DNA of 64,000 nt, taken from assembly GCA_945952105.1 (NCBI GenBank), contig CAMFGZ010000002.1, forward strand, positions 186,001 to 250,000, in the 5' to 3' direction. Of this stretch, positions 45,799 to 54,818 are shown one piece after another. Every line of letters starts with the position of its first letter. Positions within the stretch are counted from its first letter, which is position 1. Source of the stretch: an uncultured Rhodospirillaceae bacterium (GTDB lineage Bacteria; Pseudomonadota; Alphaproteobacteria; Reyranellales; Reyranellaceae). Under the pieces are notes generated by a model, which saw nothing but the letters and a program-made list of their open reading frames with translations, made no database searches and was not told the DNA's origin. The position numbers and the translations under genes were made by a program.

Positions 45799-47559
45799 AT
45801 GGCTAAGGCCACCACGGGTTCGGAAGACCCGGCTACCCCCTATCGCGTCCTCGCCCGCAAATACCGTCCCGTCGACTTCACGACCTTGGTTGGCCAGGAA
45901 GCCATGGTGCGCACGCTGCGCAACGCCATCGCCACCGGTCGCATCGCGCATGCCTTCATGCTCACCGGCGTGCGCGGCGTGGGAAAGACCACGACCGCCC
46001 GCATCATCGCCCGTGCGCTGAACTGCGTCGGCCCCGACGGCAAGGGCGGCCCGACGGTCGATCCCTGCGGCGTCTGCGACAACTGCAAGGCGATCACCGA
46101 GGACCGCCATGTCGACGTGATCGAGATGGACGCCGCCTCGCGCACCGGCATCGACGATGTGCGCGAGCTGATCGAGGGCGTGCGCTACCGGCCGGTGTCG
46201 GCGCGCTACAAGGTCTACATCATCGACGAAGTGCACATGCTGTCGGAGAAGGCGTTCAATGCGCTGCTGAAGACGCTGGAAGAGCCGCCGCCGCATGTGA
46301 AATTCCTGTTCGCCACCACCGAGATCCGCAAGGTGCCGGTCACGGTCCTGTCGCGCTGCCAGCGCTTCGACCTGAAGCGCGTGCCGCACGAAACTCTGGT
46401 GGATCACTTCGGCAAGATCTCGCAGGCCGAGAAGGTCGAGATTTCGCCCGAGGCGCTGACCCTGCTGGCGCGCGCCGCCGACGGTTCGGTGCGCGACGGT
46501 CTTTCGATGCTCGACCAGGCGATCGCCCATGGCGGTGGTGTGGTCGATGCCGCGCAGGTGCGCGACATGCTGGGCCTTGCCGACCGCAGCCGCGTGCTCG
46601 AATTGTTCGAAAAGGTGATGCGTGGCGACGCGCCCGCCGTGGTCGGAGCGCTGGGCGAGATGCATGACTCGGGTGCCGATCCCGTGGTCGTGCTGCAGGA
46701 CCTGCTCGAGCTCACCCATTGGGTGACGCGCCTCAAGGTGGCGCCCGATGCCGCCGCCTCGACGGCCGACAGCGAGCGGGCCCAGGGCCTGGCCATGGCC
46801 GGCAAGCTGAGCATGGCTTCGCTCACGCGGGCCTGGACGCTGCTGCTCAAGGGCCTGCAGGAGACGCTGGCCGCGCCCTCGCCGCTGCGCGCCGCCGAGA
46901 TGGCGCTGATCCGCCTCTGCTACGTGGCCGACCTCCCCTCGCCCGGCGATGCGATCAAGGCGCTGCAGAATGGCGGCGGCGTTCCGGCCGGTACGGCGGC
47001 CCCGGCGGCGCCCCGGAGCAATGGCGGCGGTGGCGGCGCCGCGGCACGCCTCGCATCCCAGCCCGCCGCAGCAGTAGCGGCCCAGCCGGCGATGCCGGCG
47101 CCGCGCAATTTCACCGAGGTCGTGGCCCTGTTCGAGACCCGCCGCGAGGCGCGGCTGGTGCACAGCCTGGTCCACCACGTCCACGAAGTTCGCTGCGAGC
47201 CCGGCCTGATCGAGTTCCGTCCCGAGCCGAGGGCACCGGCCGATCTCGCGCCGCGCCTCAGCGAGTTGCTCAGCCAATGGACCGGCCGTCGATGGATCGC
47301 CTCGGTCTCCAGTGCCGAAGGCAAGCCGACGCTCACCGAGCAGAAGGCCAGCAAGGCCGATGGCCTTCGAAATTCCGCCGAGAACAACGAACTGGTGATG
47401 GCCATATTGAAGACATTCCCGGGCGCCAAACTCGATGCCGTGCGGCGCAAGGGCGAAGAGACCTCCCTGGTTTCGGGTCTCGGCGACCCGACGGCCGAGG
47501 AGCCGCCTCCCGCCGAGGAATACCCGGCCGACGACGACATCCCTGAAAGCGAGTACTGA
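45799..47559 (+). CDS. dnaX: DNA polymerase III subunits gamma and tau
   Basis: 586 residues from the ATG; a GTG three codons upstream is possible. Clamp-loader AAA+ ATPase. RKYRPVDFTTLVGQE opens the protein, Walker A is GVRGVGKTTTAR, a zinc module has CGVCDNC, Walker B is VYIIDEVHMLS, the SRC motif is LSRCQRFDLKR, and the sensor 2 region contains DGSVRDGLSMLDQAI. A Gly/Ala/Pro linker near residues 390-430 joins the tau part. ybaB starts at the stop codon (TGATG). Confidence 0.96.
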   Translation: MAKATTGSEDPATPYRVLARKYRPVDFTTLVGQEAMVRTLRNAIATGRIAHAFMLTGVRGVGKTTTARIIARALNCVGPDGKGGPTVDPCGVCDNCKAITEDRHVDVIEMDAASRTGIDDVRELIEGVRYRPVSARYKVYIIDEVHMLSEKAFNALLKTLEEPPPHVKFLFATTEIRKVPVTVLSRCQRFDLKRVPHETLVDHFGKISQAEKVEISPEALTLLARAADGSVRDGLSMLDQAIAHGGGVVDAAQVRDMLGLADRSRVLELFEKVMRGDAPAVVGALGEMHDSGADPVVVLQDLLELTHWVTRLKVAPDAAASTADSERAQGLAMAGKLSMASLTRAWTLLLKGLQETLAAPSPLRAAEMALIRLCYVADLPSPGDAIKALQNGGGVPAGTAAPAAPRSNGGGGGAAARLASQPAAAVAAQPAMPAPRNFTEVVALFETRREARLVHSLVHHVHEVRCEPGLIEFRPEPRAPADLAPRLSELLSQWTGRRWIASVSSAEGKPTLTEQKASKADGLRNSAENNELVMAILKTFPGAKLDAVRRKGEETSLVSGLGDPTAEEPPPAEEYPADDDIPESEY

Positions 47560-47888
47560 TGTTCGACAAGCTCAAGGACCTTGGCGGCCTGATGCAGCAG
47601 GCCCAGCAGATGCAGCAGAAGATGCAGGAGCTGCAGGTGGCGCTCGAGCGCCTGGAGATCGTCGGCACGTCCGGGGCCGGCCTGGTCAAGGTGACGGTCA
47701 ACGGCAAGAACGAGACCCGCAGGATCGAGATCGACGCCTCGTTGTTCAAGCCCGAGGACAAGGGCGTGGTCGAGGACCTCATCGTGGCCGCTGCCAATGA
47801 CGCCCGCGGAAGGGTCGAGGAGACCGTGCAGGCGCAGATGCGGGACATCACCGGCGGCCTCCCCCTGCCCCCGGGCTTCAAGCTCTAG
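47559..47888 (+). CDS. ybaB: YbaB/EbfC-family nucleoid-associated protein
   Basis: 109 residues. DNA-binding dimer of the YbaB/EbfC family, starting [20 protein letters not shown] with a helical Gln/Met-rich N-terminus. The central beta part contains [21 protein letters not shown], and the C-terminal helix ends [11 protein letters not shown]. It lies between dnaX and recR in the standard replication-repair operon. Confidence 0.95.
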   Translation: MFDKLKDLGGLMQQAQQMQQKMQELQVALERLEIVGTSGAGLVKVTVNGKNETRRIEIDASLFKPEDKGVVEDLIVAAANDARGRVEETVQAQMRDITGGLPLPPGFKL

Positions 47889-47898
47889 GACATCGCCG

Positions 47899-48492
47899 AT
47901 GAACGGGCCGGAGATCGAGCGGCTGATCCAGCTCCTCGGCCGCCTGCCGGGCCTGGGGCCACGCTCGGCCCGCCGCGTGGCGCTGCATCTCCTCAAGAAG
48001 CGCGAGACGCTGATGCAGCCGCTGGGCGCGGCGCTGGCGGATGCCGCACGCGCCATCCGCGCCTGCGGGGTCTGCGGCAACCTCGACACGATCGATCCCT
48101 GCTCGATCTGCGCCGATCCCCGGCGCGACGCCGGTCTGATCTGCGTTGTCGAGGATGTCGGCGACCTGTGGGCCATGGAGCGCGGCCGCATCTATTCCGG
48201 CCGCTACCATGTGCTGGGCGGCTCGCTGTCGGCGCTCGACGGGATCGGCCCGGAGGAACTGAACATCGGCTCCCTCGTGAGGCGCGTTGCCGCCGGGGGC
48301 GTGCGGGAGGTCATCATGGCCACCAATGCCACGGTCGACGGACAGACGACGGCGCATTACCTCGCCGAACGGCTGGCCGAGCATGAGGTCCCCCTGACCC
48401 GCCTGGCGCACGGCGTACCGGTCGGCGGTGAACTCGACTGGCTCGACGACGGCACGCTGGCCACGGCCTTCAAGGCGCGGCGCGCGCTGTAG
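47899..48492 (+). CDS. recR: Recombination protein RecR
   Basis: 197 residues. It works with RecF and RecO to load RecA at gaps. The N-terminal helix-hairpin-helix is [20 protein letters not shown]. The zinc finger has C56, C59, C68 and C71. The Toprim domain has [15 protein letters not shown] and the Walker-like [16 protein letters not shown]. Complete and normal; the partner recO is at 59124 in this window. Confidence 0.96.
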   Translation: MNGPEIERLIQLLGRLPGLGPRSARRVALHLLKKRETLMQPLGAALADAARAIRACGVCGNLDTIDPCSICADPRRDAGLICVVEDVGDLWAMERGRIYSGRYHVLGGSLSALDGIGPEELNIGSLVRRVAAGGVREVIMATNATVDGQTTAHYLAERLAEHEVPLTRLAHGVPVGGELDWLDDGTLATAFKARRAL

Positions 48493-48499
48493 CGGCCCC

Positions 48500-49108
48500 A
48501 TGAGCGCGGAAGCACTCGCCGCCATCGCGATCGCCCTCGGAGCCGGCTGGGCCAGCGGTCTGAACGCCTACGCCGCGGTGCTCGTGTTGGGCGGCGCCCA
48601 GCGCCTCGGCCTCGTGGCCCTGCCGCACGACCTTCAGGTCCTCGGGTCGCTCTGGGTCCTGGGAGTCGCGGCGCTGCTCTTCGCGCTCAATTTCCTCGCC
48701 GACAAGATTCCCTATGTCGACAGCATCAACGATGCACTGCAGACGTTCGTGCGTATTCCGGCCGGCGCCCTGCTGGCCTACGGGGCGGCAGGTGGCCTCA
48801 GTCCCGAAGTCGCGATCATCGCCGGCCTGCTGGGCGGAACGCTGGCGGCCGGGACGCATGTCGCCAAGACCGGTTCGCGGGCGATGATCAACGCGTCCCC
48901 GGAACCGTTCACCAATGTGCTTGCTTCGCTGGGCGAGGACGTGACCGTCTTCGGCGGACTGGCGCTTGCGATCGCCCATCCGATCACTTTTTTGTGCCTG
49001 CTTGCACTCTTCGTCATCCTGCTCATATGGCTGCTGCCCAAGCTGTGGCGGCTTGCAATGAAGCCTTTTCGCCGGATTGCCCGGCCCCGTCATAGACCTT
49101 CGGCGTAG
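48500..49108 (+). CDS. DUF4126-like integral membrane protein
   Basis: 202 residues with about six hydrophobic segments. SGLNAYAAVLVLGGAQRLG and the FLADKIPYVDSINDALQTFVRIPAG stretch are typical of DUF4126 proteins. The C-terminus is basic (KPFRRIARPRHR). Function unknown. It starts 7 bases after the recR stop, so it may be the last gene of the dnaX operon. Confidence 0.8.
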   Translation: MSAEALAAIAIALGAGWASGLNAYAAVLVLGGAQRLGLVALPHDLQVLGSLWVLGVAALLFALNFLADKIPYVDSINDALQTFVRIPAGALLAYGAAGGLSPEVAIIAGLLGGTLAAGTHVAKTGSRAMINASPEPFTNVLASLGEDVTVFGGLALAIAHPITFLCLLALFVILLIWLLPKLWRLAMKPFRRIARPRHRPSA

Positions 49109-49161
49109 GAACTGGCGCTTTCCTTCCCCGGTCCGAGGCGTACACTCCCAACCGCAAGCAC

Positions 49162-49896
49162 ATGTTCATCCGCCAGAACATCCAGTCCCTTCGGTTCTTC
49201 CGCACGACACCGGCGATGCGCTGCCCTTACCTGCCGCACCGCTTGGAAACCAAGCTCGTGACCGAACTCAGCGGACCGGATGCGATCTCCCAGCACGATA
49301 CGCTGACCGACGCCGGCTTCCGCCGTTCGCACCATTTCGTCTACAAGCCGCTGTGCGACGGTTGCAGAGCCTGTGTGCCTGTCCGCATCCGAGTACGGGA
49401 CTTCGAGCCCAACCGGGCGCAGCGCCGCATCCAGCGCCGCAACGAGCACGTCCACGCGACCGAGGTGCAGGCCCTGGCCACGGGTGAGCAGTTTTCGCTT
49501 TTCTCACGCTATGTCCTGACGCGGCATCGCGACGGCGACATGGCGGACATGGACTTCGACGATTACCGCGCCATGGTCGAGGAAAGCCCGGTCGACACCG
49601 CGATCATCGAGTTCCGGGACGATTCCCCGGACGGCAGGCTGATCGGATGCTGTCTCGTCGACTGGCTGTCGAGCGGCGTTTCGGCGGTCTACAGCTTCTT
49701 CGATCCCCAGGATCCGCGGCGCGGCCTCGGTACGCACATGATCCTCTGGCTTGCCAATGCCGCGGCCCGACGGGGACTTCCCTACGTCTATCTGGGCTAC
49801 TGGATCGCCGATTCGACGAAGATGGCCTACAAGCAGTCCTTCAGACCGCTTGAGTTCTTCGGCCCCGACGGCTGGGCGGAATTGCCTACGACATAG
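49162..49896 (+). CDS. bpt: Aspartate/glutamate leucyltransferase (Bpt/Ate family)
   Basis: 244 residues. It transfers leucine (or arginine) from tRNA to N-terminal acidic residues, feeding the ClpS/ClpAP N-degron pathway. The ATE_N domain contains CPYLPHRLETKL with C21 and the CDGCRACVPVRI cluster (C65, C68, C71). The ATE_C GNAT-like domain carries YSFFDPQDPRRGLGTHMILW and YLGYWIADSTKMAYK. The stop codon lies inside overlapping inverted repeats (49881-49906). Confidence 0.94.
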   Translation: MFIRQNIQSLRFFRTTPAMRCPYLPHRLETKLVTELSGPDAISQHDTLTDAGFRRSHHFVYKPLCDGCRACVPVRIRVRDFEPNRAQRRIQRRNEHVHATEVQALATGEQFSLFSRYVLTRHRDGDMADMDFDDYRAMVEESPVDTAIIEFRDDSPDGRLIGCCLVDWLSSGVSAVYSFFDPQDPRRGLGTHMILWLANAAARRGLPYVYLGYWIADSTKMAYKQSFRPLEFFGPDGWAELPTT

Positions 49897-49906
49897 GCAA
49901 TGTCGT
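49881..49906. repeat. Two overlapping, mutually exclusive inverted repeats at the bpt stop
   Basis: ATTGCCT (49881) pairs with AGGCAAT (49895), and ACGACAT (49888) pairs with ATGTCGT (49900). Both are perfect 7-bp stems that cannot form together. There is no U-run. It may protect or end the bpt message, or be part of the control region before dctQ. Confidence 0.5.
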
Positions 49907-49971
49907 GACGGTGGAGCGACTTGACGCACCTCGTCCTCTCTCCACACAAAGCAGGCTCTGGCATCGCCCAG

Positions 49972-50013
49972 CGGACCGCGTTAAGAAAGCGGTGTCCGTC
50001 GGCGAGAACGGAC
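49972..50013 (+). promoter_or_regulatory. Competing stems in the leader of the TRAP permease operon
   Basis: CGGACCGC (49972-49979) can pair with GCGGtgTCCG (49989-49998), while GTCCGT (49994-49999) can pair with ACGGAC (50008-50013). The two foldings exclude each other. A ribosome site (GGGGAG) follows before the ATG at 50052. A TTGACG at 49921 could be a -35. Confidence 0.4.
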
Positions 50014-50051
50014 CGGCGGCCCAATAAGAACTCGCAAGCAGGGGAGACGGG

Positions 50052-50597
50052 ATGCGCTCATTGCTGTCATTCAGCGCGCTGATCGACGCGTTAAACGAAA
50101 AAATAGGTGTCGTGTGTAACTGGCTGGTCCTGCTGGCCTGCGTGGTCAGTGCCGGCAACGCCATGGTTCGCTACGCCTACGACACGAGTTCGAACGCGTG
50201 GCTGGAAATCCAGTGGTACATGTTCGCCGTGATCGTGATGTTCGGCGCCTCGTACACGATGAAGCGCAACGAACATGTCCGGGTCGACCTTTTCTACATG
50301 ACGTTGAGCCGCCGCGGGCAGCTCTGGGTCGACATCCTCGGAACCCTGATCTTCCTCCTGCCGACCTGCGCGATCCTGGCGTGGCTCAGCTGGCCCTTTT
50401 TCATGCAGTCCTTCAACGTCTACGAGCATTCCTCGAATGCCGGCGGACTCGTGCGCTGGCCGATCAAGCTGGTCCTCCCGGTGGGCTTTGCCCTCGTCGC
50501 CCTGCAGGGCGTTTCCGAACTCATCAAGCGCGTGGCGTTCCTCAACGGCTATGCCGTGGACAGCCTCGAAGCCCACTACGAGAGGCCCACGCAATGA
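50052..50597 (+). CDS. TRAP transporter small permease (DctQ/FcbT2-like)
   Basis: 181 residues with four transmembrane helices: near residues 20-40 (WLVLLACVVSAGNAMVRYAY), 55-75, 95-120 and 140-160. The DctQ motif LEIQWYMFAVIVMFGASYTMKRNEHVRVD is clear. It bridges the large permease and the periplasmic receptor. It overlaps the DctM gene by ATGA. The three receptors are encoded convergently downstream. Confidence 0.93.
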   Translation: MRSLLSFSALIDALNEKIGVVCNWLVLLACVVSAGNAMVRYAYDTSSNAWLEIQWYMFAVIVMFGASYTMKRNEHVRVDLFYMTLSRRGQLWVDILGTLIFLLPTCAILAWLSWPFFMQSFNVYEHSSNAGGLVRWPIKLVLPVGFALVALQGVSELIKRVAFLNGYAVDSLEAHYERPTQ

Positions 50598-52183
50598 TCC
50601 CGCTGGAGTATATGCCGCCGCTGATGTTCGGCGGCCTCGTGGTGTTCATGATCATCGGCTATCCGGTGGCCTTCTCGCTATGCGCGGTCGGCTTCTTCTT
50701 CGGATTCATGTCGATCGAGATGGGCTACTTCACGATGGCCTTCATGCAGGCCATTCCGGGCCGCGTGTTCGGGTCCATCCTGTCCAACGAACTGCTGCTC
50801 GCCATTCCCTTCTTCACCTTCATGGGCGCCATCCTGGAGAAATGCGGGTTGGCGGAGGACATGCTGGAATCGATGGGCCAGCTCTTCGGCCCCATCAAGG
50901 GCGGGCTCGGCTATTCGACCATCATCGTGGGCTTCATCCTGGGCGCCATCACCGGCACCGTGGCCGCGCAGGTCATCGCCATGGCACTCATCACCCTGCC
51001 GGTGATGATGCGGTACAAGTATGACATGCGCTACGCGACTGGCGTGCTGGCCGCGTCGGGCACGATCACGCAGCTCGTGCCGCCATCGCTCGTCCTGATC
51101 GTGCTGGCCGACCAGGTCGGCAAATCGGTGGGCGACATGTATCTCGGCGCCTGGGGGCCTTCGCTTCTGCAGATCGCCCTGTTCGCCGGCTACACCTTCT
51201 ACCTCACGATCGTGAAGCCGGAGGCTCTGCCGCCGGTGCCTCGCACGCTGTTTGGCAAGGCGCTGCTCGTGAAGTGTGCCTGGGGCATCATTCCGGCCGC
51301 GGTCCTGATCTTCCTCGTGCTCGGCACCATCATGATGGGCCTGGCGACTCCCACCGAGGCCGGCGCGATGGGGACCATCGGTGCGATCGTCCTGGCGGTG
51401 GTGCGCAATGCGCCGCTCACCAGGTTCGATCGCATCATGTTCTTCGGAGGATGTGCCGCGGCGATCATCGGCGCGCTGATCGGCATCGTGGCGTTCAAGT
51501 CGCTGGCCTTCCAGGCGGCGTTCACCGTCATGTTCGCGGCCATCATCTGGCTGTGCTGGAGGGCCTGGCAGGAGAAGGACCTGCGTGACCTGATCGTGCA
51601 GGCGTTCCAGGCGACGATGCGCATCACGGCCATGGTGGCCTTCATCCTGGTCGGCGCGACCTGCTTCTCGATCACCTTCCAGGGTGTCGACGGCAACCAG
51701 TGGGTCGAGCACCTGATGTCGAACCTCCCGGGCGGCGTCTGGGGCTTCCTGATCGTCGTCAACCTGTTCGTCTTCTTCCTGGCCTTCTTCCTCGATTTCT
51801 TCGAGATCGCCTTCATCATCATCCCGATGCTGGCGCCGGTGGCCCAGAAGCTGCTCGCGCCGGTCGTGGGAGCCGATGCCGCCCTCATATGGTTCGGTGT
51901 CATGCTCTGCGTGAACATGCAGACCTCGTTCATGCACCCGCCCTTCGGCTTCGCGCTGTTCTACCTGCGCAGCGTCGCACCCAAGGAAGTGAAGAGTTCC
52001 GACATCTACTGGGGCTCGATCCCGTGGGTGCTTCTCCAGCTCATCATGGTGGCGATCGTGATCGCCCTCCCGCAGTCGGTGACCTACTTCCTCGACAAGC
52101 CCAGCGGGATCGATCCCAGCAAGGTGACCATCGAGTTGCAGGCGCCTCCATCGGAAGACTCAGCCCCTCCGGTCTTCAAGTAG
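50594..52183 (+). CDS. TRAP transporter large permease (DctM/FcbT3-like)
   Basis: 529 residues, longer than the usual DctM of about 430. The DctM core is visible: AIPFFTFMGAILEKCGLAEDMLE, then GAITGTVAAQVIAMALITLPVMMRYKYDMRYATGVLAASGTITQLVPPS. The C-terminal half has DFFEIAFIIIPMLAPVAQKL and NMQTSFMHPPFGFALFYLRS. The extra length is an insertion of helices near residues 270-345, as in the mannitol/chloroaromatic group (FcbT3). It imports an organic acid with Na+ or H+. A strong terminator follows. Confidence 0.93.
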   Translation: MIPLEYMPPLMFGGLVVFMIIGYPVAFSLCAVGFFFGFMSIEMGYFTMAFMQAIPGRVFGSILSNELLLAIPFFTFMGAILEKCGLAEDMLESMGQLFGPIKGGLGYSTIIVGFILGAITGTVAAQVIAMALITLPVMMRYKYDMRYATGVLAASGTITQLVPPSLVLIVLADQVGKSVGDMYLGAWGPSLLQIALFAGYTFYLTIVKPEALPPVPRTLFGKALLVKCAWGIIPAAVLIFLVLGTIMMGLATPTEAGAMGTIGAIVLAVVRNAPLTRFDRIMFFGGCAAAIIGALIGIVAFKSLAFQAAFTVMFAAIIWLCWRAWQEKDLRDLIVQAFQATMRITAMVAFILVGATCFSITFQGVDGNQWVEHLMSNLPGGVWGFLIVVNLFVFFLAFFLDFFEIAFIIIPMLAPVAQKLLAPVVGADAALIWFGVMLCVNMQTSFMHPPFGFALFYLRSVAPKEVKSSDIYWGSIPWVLLQLIMVAIVIALPQSVTYFLDKPSGIDPSKVTIELQAPPSEDSAPPVFK

Positions 52184-52197
52184 ACCGGAGGCAACAA

Positions 52198-52223
52198 AAA
52201 AGCCCCGCCAACCGGCGGGGCTT
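52198..52223. terminator. Bidirectional intrinsic terminator between dctM and receptor 1
   Basis: AAAGCCCCGCC, loop AACC, GGCGGGGCTTT. A-rich on the left and T-rich on the right (CTCTTTG), it serves the dctM message and the convergent receptor gene. Confidence 0.85.
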
Positions 52224-52241
52224 TCTCTTTGTCCCTTCGCT

Positions 52242-53345
52242 TCAGCGGCCGGCAGCCGACATGGCGAAGTTGAAGTTGTCGAAGGTGTTCTCGGCGACGC
52301 GGAACCAGAGGTTCTCGTCGGAGCGGAACGCCTTGAGGCTCTCGTAGATCTTCTTGAACTTCGGATCCTTCGCCGACAGCTCGTCGTAGAACTTGTAGGC
52401 TTCGTTGAAGCACGGCTCGAGAACGGACCGCGGGAACGGCCGAAGCTCGGCTCCGCCCGCCACCAGGCGGCGCAACGCTGCGGGATTGCTGGCGTCGTAC
52501 TTCGGAACCATCCAGGACGTCACCAGGCCGGCCGCGACCTCGACCATGCTCTGGTAGTTCTTCGGAAGCTTCTCCCAGGCCTGGTTGTTGATGTAGAGCG
52601 AGCCGCCGGAGCAGCCTTCCCACCAGCCGGGGTAGTAGTAGTACTTCGCGACCTTGTTGAAGCCGAGTTTCTCGTCGTCGTAGGGACCGACCCATTCGCA
52701 GGCGTCGATCGTGCCCTTCTCGAGCGCGGGATAGATGTCGCCGCCCGCGATCTGCTGCGGCACCACGCCGAGACGCTCGAGGATAAGGCCCGCGAAGCCG
52801 CCGACGCGGAACTTCAGGCCCTTCATGTCGTCCATCGACTTGATTTCCTTACGGAACCAGCCGCCCATCTGGCAGCCCGTGCCGCCGAACACGAAGGAGC
52901 GGAAGTTGTACTCCTTGTAGAAGTCGTTGATGAGCTGATGGCCGCCGCCGAAGTACAACCAGGCATAGAGCTGGCGCTGGTTGACCGAGAATGGCAGTCC
53001 GGTCTCGAACACGAAGTTCGGGTGCTTGCCGAAATAGTAGTAGGCTGCGGTCTGGCCGGCTTCGACGGTGCCGTTCTGCACCGCATCGGCAACCTGAAGG
53101 CCCGGAACGATTTCGCCGGCAGCGAAGGAACGGACCTGGAATTTGCCGTCCGACATTTCTCCGATGACTTTGGCGAACAGTTCGGAGCCGCCGTACAGCG
53201 TATCGAGCGACTTGGGGAAGCTCGACGTGAGACGCCACTTCACTTCCGGCATGCTCTGGGCGATGGCCGGCGCCGCAACCGTGGTCGCCGCCGCAACTCC
53301 CGCGGCCCCCACGCCTGCCGTCCTGATGAATTTCCTGCGTTGCAT
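52242..53345 (-). CDS. TRAP receptor 1 (TakP/FcbT1-like DctP)
   Basis: 367 residues from the ATG at 53343-53345, with GGAGG eleven bases upstream. The signal begins MQRRKFIRTAGVGAAGVAAA and ends at AIAQ. The mature part has VKWRLTSSFPKSLDTLYGG, the binding-site segment CQMGGWFRKEIKSMDDMKGLKFRVGG and the conserved block ALEKGTIDACEWVGPYDD followed by KLGFNKVA and YYYPGWWEG. These are features of the TakP-type receptors, which bind 2-oxo acids. It is the closest of three paralogues to the permease genes, on the opposite strand. Confidence 0.93.
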   Translation of the reverse strand: MQRRKFIRTAGVGAAGVAAATTVAAPAIAQSMPEVKWRLTSSFPKSLDTLYGGSELFAKVIGEMSDGKFQVRSFAAGEIVPGLQVADAVQNGTVEAGQTAAYYYFGKHPNFVFETGLPFSVNQRQLYAWLYFGGGHQLINDFYKEYNFRSFVFGGTGCQMGGWFRKEIKSMDDMKGLKFRVGGFAGLILERLGVVPQQIAGGDIYPALEKGTIDACEWVGPYDDEKLGFNKVAKYYYYPGWWEGCSGGSLYINNQAWEKLPKNYQSMVEVAAGLVTSWMVPKYDASNPAALRRLVAGGAELRPFPRSVLEPCFNEAYKFYDELSAKDPKFKKIYESLKAFRSDENLWFRVAENTFDNFNFAMSAAGR

Positions 53346-53494
53346 AGTCCTGTTTCCTCCCGTGGTTGCCTTCATGGCCCCCTTCAGCAACTGCAACACT
53401 GGCATGCGAAAATGGCTTTGAAAAGCTCCCGCATGCCGGAAAACCCTTAAATCTCTGCAATGTTCTCGACACTATTACGTCCGTTTGCGCAATA

Positions 53495-53519
53495 AAAAGC
53501 CCCGCAGAGCGGGGCTTTT
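53495..53519. terminator. Intrinsic terminator after TRAP receptor 2
   Basis: AAAAGCCCCGC, loop AGA, GCGGGGCTTTT. On the minus strand it ends the message of receptor 2 and insulates receptor 1. Confidence 0.85.
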
Positions 53520-53540
53520 CGACCGGCCGGTGAGCCGGGA

Positions 53541-54647
53541 TCAGAGCTTGTTGGCCGCCGACTGGCGCGCCATGAAGTTGTCGAACGTGTTTTCGGCGAC
53601 GCGGAACCAGAGGACTTCCTCGTTCCGGAACGGCTTCCACGAATCGTAGACCTTCTTGAACTTCGGGTTCTTGGCGATGGTCTCGGCATAGAGCTCGTTG
53701 GAGGCGTTGAAGCACGCTTCCATCACGGCCTGAGGGAACGGCAGGAACTTGGTGCCCGCCGCGACGAGCTCGCGCAGCGCACGCGGGTTCTGGGCGTCGT
53801 ACTTGGCGACCGACCAGCTCACGGTGTCGCCCGCGGCAGCGGCAATCGCTTCCTTGTACATCGGCGGCAGGGCATCGAACGCCTTGTCGCCGCAATAGAG
53901 AGACAGAGCCGCGCAGCCTTCCCACCAGCCGGGATAGTAGTAATAAGGCGCGACCTTGTTGAAACCGAGCTTCTGATCGTCGTACGGGCCTACCCACTCC
54001 GCTGCGTCGATCGTGCCCTTCTCGAGAGCCGGATAGATGTCGCCGCCGGCGATCTGCTGCGGCACCACGCCGAGCTTCGCCATGACCTGGCCCGCGAAGC
54101 CGCCGATGCGCATCTTCACGCCCCTGAGATCATCGACGGTCTTGATCTCCTTGCGCCACCAGCCGCCCATCTGAGCGCCAGTATGGCTCATCAGGAAGGA
54201 GGTCATCTTGTATTCCTTGTAGAAGTCCCGCATCAGATCGAGACCGCCGCCGAAATAGACCCAAGCGTTGTGCTGACGTGTGTTGAGACCGAACGGCAGC
54301 GCCGTGTCGAAGGCGAAGGTCGGGTCCTTGCCGACATAGTAGTAGGAAGCGGTATGGCCGCATTCCACGGTCTCGTTCTGAACCGCGTCCACGACCTGCA
54401 GGCCCGGGACGATTTCACCGGCAGCAAAAACGCGGATCTGGAACTTGTTGTCAGTCAACGCCGCGACACGCTTCGCGAAGTACTCGCCGGCGCCGTAGAT
54501 CGTGTCGAGCGACTTGGGGAAGCTCGACGCCAAGCGCCACTTTACCTCGGGCATGGACTGAGCGACCGCCGGAGCAGCCAGGGCGCCGGCAGCGGCGACC
54601 GTCGCACCGCCGACGCCGGCCGTGCGCAAGAATTTGCGACGTTGCAT
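53541..54647 (-). CDS. TRAP receptor 2 (TakP/FcbT1-like DctP)
   Basis: 368 residues. Signal MQRRKFLRTAGVGGATVAAAGALAAPAVAQ. Same layout as receptor 1: VKWRLASSFPKSLDTIYGAG, then AQMGGWWRKEIKTVDDLRG, ALEKGTIDAAEWVGPYDD and the C-terminus NEEVLWFRVAENTFDNF. The segment that varies most among the three copies is about residues 120-160 (here AWVYFGGGLDLMRDFYKEYKM), which lines the binding cleft, so ligands may differ. Confidence 0.93.
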   Translation of the reverse strand: MQRRKFLRTAGVGGATVAAAGALAAPAVAQSMPEVKWRLASSFPKSLDTIYGAGEYFAKRVAALTDNKFQIRVFAAGEIVPGLQVVDAVQNETVECGHTASYYYVGKDPTFAFDTALPFGLNTRQHNAWVYFGGGLDLMRDFYKEYKMTSFLMSHTGAQMGGWWRKEIKTVDDLRGVKMRIGGFAGQVMAKLGVVPQQIAGGDIYPALEKGTIDAAEWVGPYDDQKLGFNKVAPYYYYPGWWEGCAALSLYCGDKAFDALPPMYKEAIAAAAGDTVSWSVAKYDAQNPRALRELVAAGTKFLPFPQAVMEACFNASNELYAETIAKNPKFKKVYDSWKPFRNEEVLWFRVAENTFDNFMARQSAANKL

Positions 54648-54771
54648 GTGGATTATCTCCCTAAAGACTCTTTTCTGAACGCACTTCTGCAGCGCGAACC
54701 ACCTTGGCGGTGTCGGTTTATCGCATGGCGCAACGTCGATGAAAAGCAGTTGCCGTCAGGCTGCAGGCAAA

Positions 54772-54797
54772 GAAAACCCCGCCAAAGCGGGGTTTTC
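54772..54797. terminator. Intrinsic terminator after TRAP receptor 3
   Basis: GAAAACCCCGC, loop CAAA, GCGGGGTTTTC. On the minus strand it lies just downstream of receptor 3. Confidence 0.85.
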
Positions 54798-54818
54798 CGT
54801 TCCTCCGGGGAGGCTCTC

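Noticed and set aside
46950..47110. GGC-rich repeat-like stretch
   Set aside because: It encodes the flexible Gly/Ala/Pro linker of dnaX; no exact repeat unit is present.
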